Below are positions 62,164 through 63,343 of a stretch of 63,343 bases of DNA, one piece after another. This DNA comes from Verrucomicrobiota bacterium. Lineage in GTDB: Bacteria > Verrucomicrobiota > Kiritimatiellia > SS1-B-03-39 > UBA6053. The stretch lies in contig JAFIGC010000014.1 in assembly GCA_020831635.1 (NCBI GenBank), positions 1 to 63,343 of the forward strand, in the 5' to 3' direction. The stretch's first letter is position 1, and each line of letters opens with the position of its first letter. Made by a program: the position numbers and the translations under genes. A model generated the notes under the pieces. The model made no database searches. It was not told the origin of the DNA and saw only the letters and a program-made list of their open reading frames with translations.

Positions 62164-62660
62164 ATTGCCCCCGTTTTGCGTTGCCGCAGTATGCGACGAA
62201 GTTTGGTCAGGAGCGTGATCAGGGTCTTTTTTTCCGTCTCGGTCAGCCCGTCGGTGAGTTCAACCAGCAGGCGTTGATGGCGGGGAATGACATCCTGAAG
62301 CAGTGACAGTCCCGACGGGGTAATGCCCACACTCGTGGCCCGCCGATCCGGACGCTCCGTACGGCAAACCAGTTTTTGGCGTTCCAAACGGTCCACCAAA
62401 CCGGTGACATTGGATTTCGTCACCACCAGTCGTTCTCCGATTTCCCCCATTTTCAACCCTTCCTCCCCCGCATCCCGCAAGACCAGCAGCGCATTGAACT
62501 GGGCAGCGGTGACCCGCTGTTGCCGCAAATCCGCATCCAAAAAAGGGCCCAAATAACTGTGCGTGCGCAACAGATTGAACACCAACATGGTTTCCAGGGC
62601 ATCGCCCATGCCGGTTTCAATGAACCCCAGCTCATTTTCAACGGTTTCCAGAGCGTTCAT
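62160..62660 (-). CDS. MarR-family transcriptional regulator
   Basis: 166 residues with the winged-helix core of MarR proteins: VTAAQFNALLVLRDAG, MGEIGERLVVTKSNVTGLVD, RLERQKLVCRTERPDRRATS (wing), VGITPSGLSLLQ and a C-terminal dimerisation helix. Coupled by ATGA to the ABC exporter, the classic regulator-pump pairing. Confidence 0.93.
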   Translation of the reverse strand: MNALETVENELGFIETGMGDALETMLVFNLLRTHSYLGPFLDADLRQQRVTAAQFNALLVLRDAGEEGLKMGEIGERLVVTKSNVTGLVDRLERQKLVCRTERPDRRATSVGITPSGLSLLQDVIPRHQRLLVELTDGLTETEKKTLITLLTKLRRILRQRKTGAI

Positions 62661-62676
62661 CCAACCCCCCGGCCAT

Positions 62677-62718
62677 AATGGTACATATATTGACTATCCA
62701 TAAGCAAACCATTGTACC
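62677..62718 (-). promoter_or_regulatory. Inverted repeat in the marR promoter region
   Basis: AATGGTACA (62677-62685) and ACCATTGTACC (62708-62718) share the words AATGGT/ACCATT and GGTACA/TGTACC in opposite orientation. They lie 17-58 bases upstream of the marR start, with an AT-rich TATATGTACC-like stretch between. Fits a MarR autoregulatory operator. Confidence 0.4.
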
Positions 62719-62765
62719 CTTTCAGCGAAAAGTCAAGGAAATCCCTCTCACCCCTTCATCCTCGC

Positions 62766-62836
62766 ATCATTTTGTCCCCCTCAACCTCGCATCATTCTGT
62801 CATCATATCATTCTGTCCCATCCAACATCATTCTGC
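62766..62836. repeat. Array of CATCATTCTGTC units, copy 2
   Basis: ATCATTTTGTC near 62767, ATCATTCTGTC near 62791, ATCATTCTGTC near 62807 and a last ACATCATTCTGCT at 62825-62837, matching the array at 34578-34656 in unit, irregular spacing and end. The final unit abuts the stop codon of the following minus-strand gene. Confidence 0.7.
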
Positions 62837-63343
62837 TAGCGGATGGCCCTGCGATACCAAACGCCCAAGCCGATGAAAACCAACACGCCGGTCACCAACC
62901 AGAGTGCAAGATAGGTGAGCGGGCGCGAAATGCCTTCAAAGACCTCTATTTCCGCGGCGCTGCGATGGCCGGTGAATTCCAGGGGGAGACTGCGTTCCAA
63001 TAAATTCGCATCCCGACTCTGCGTCGCGGGGACGAAATCGTTTTCCCGGTCGGCAAAACCATACACCACGCGAAACGGCCCCTTGGAATGGGGTTCAAAC
63101 CAAAGGAAAAGGCCTTCCGTTGTTTCCAACACCGTAAACGGCCATCGCATTTTGTTCCGCTCGGTCAGCAGCAGATTTTGCCCGGCCAGTTCGGGCGGAA
63201 GGGCCACATGATAGGCGGAGGCGTTTTCGTCCACTTCCGGGAGGATGTAGTACCCTTCCGCGGTTTCGTAGGGATCGGGAAACACGGAAAGGACGCGGGC
63301 GGCGCAAAAAAAGAGGCCCCAAAAAAGTTCCGAGCGGGGGGGG
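62836..63343 (-). CDS. Membrane-anchored extracytoplasmic protein, 5' end outside the window
   Basis: At least 169 codons. The frame stays open to the window edge, and residues just inside it (SELFWGLFFCAARVLSVF) look like a signal peptide, so the GTG at 63285 is probably not the true start. The mature part is beta-rich (AYHVALPPELAGQNLLL, WPFTVLETTEGLFLWFEP). The C-terminus is one helix (YLALWLVTGVLVFIGLGVWY) and a basic end, a type I membrane topology. Not recognised. Confidence 0.65.
   Translation of the reverse strand, partial: PPRSELFWGLFFCAARVLSVFPDPYETAEGYYILPEVDENASAYHVALPPELAGQNLLLTERNKMRWPFTVLETTEGLFLWFEPHSKGPFRVVYGFADRENDFVPATQSRDANLLERSLPLEFTGHRSAAEIEVFEGISRPLTYLALWLVTGVLVFIGLGVWYRRAIR

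Overview
The window looks like a chromosomal segment of a Gram-negative member of the PVC group, most probably Verrucomicrobiota (Opitutae-like). The pointers are Kdo/heptose and Lpt lipopolysaccharide genes, a cluster running from kdsA through an LptC-like gene, lptA, lptB, hpf and hprK to HPr, a stand-alone copy of the discoidin-like domain seen in planctomycete/verrucomicrobial proteins, secreted hydrolases, and many short dispersed palindromic repeats. The taxonomic call is inference from gene content, not a database match.

Layout. 0-34 kb is mostly housekeeping: purH and a lipoprotein; a large secreted FKBP protein; a three-gene metal-handling-like set (Cys-rich secreted protein, HMA lipoprotein, outer-membrane-like protein); the Na+-pumping decarboxylase oadGBA; two tandem paralogous secreted proteins; an aldo/keto reductase; an MscS channel with an MFS transporter; aroC; an ispA-like prenyltransferase; zinc-ribbon proteins; dtd; two secreted proteins; hldE kinase domain, kdsB, kdsA; LptC-like, lptA, lptB; hpf; hprK and HPr; a CPBP protease; and an fbpABC-type iron ABC transporter. 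The fbpA-pheS gap holds a good dif/XerCD-like site, and strand G/C bias changes sign there (G-rich + strand to the left, C-rich to the right, whatever the gene direction). I read this as the replication terminus. pheS and pheT follow.

38.4-55.8 kb is an accessory island next to that terminus. It begins with toxin-antitoxin genes and wrecks (truncated HigA, VapB with a frameshifted VapC, an intact VapBC, a HigA/DUF1016 chimera, a Phd-PIN pair, a DUF1016 remnant). Its core is a PLD-SNF2-type helicase and a very large Eco57I-type DNA methyltransferase. An IS630 element has been inserted exactly between the methyltransferase body and its C-terminal tail. Removing the IS and one TA duplication restores one uninterrupted frame through the tail into a DUF3800 domain, so the ancestral gene encoded a methyltransferase-DUF3800 fusion of about 1567 residues. 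Behind it are small, mostly overlapping genes: a possible BECR-type toxin, an EVE-domain protein, a HEPN-type protein with an RX4H motif, a conserved protein of unknown function with an in-frame amber codon, a GIY-YIG-like protein, a second DUF3800 protein, a truncated duplicate of the amber-stopped gene, and a truncated RhuM gene. I read this as a modification-linked anti-phage module, partly decayed; that function is inferred from families and context.

56.4-63.3 kb returns to ordinary content: a secreted alpha/beta-hydrolase-like protein and a heparinase-like protein (two-gene unit), a MarR regulator overlapping an ABC exporter, and a membrane protein cut by the window end. Non-coding stretches are dominated by several repeat families, each with copies in more than one place.
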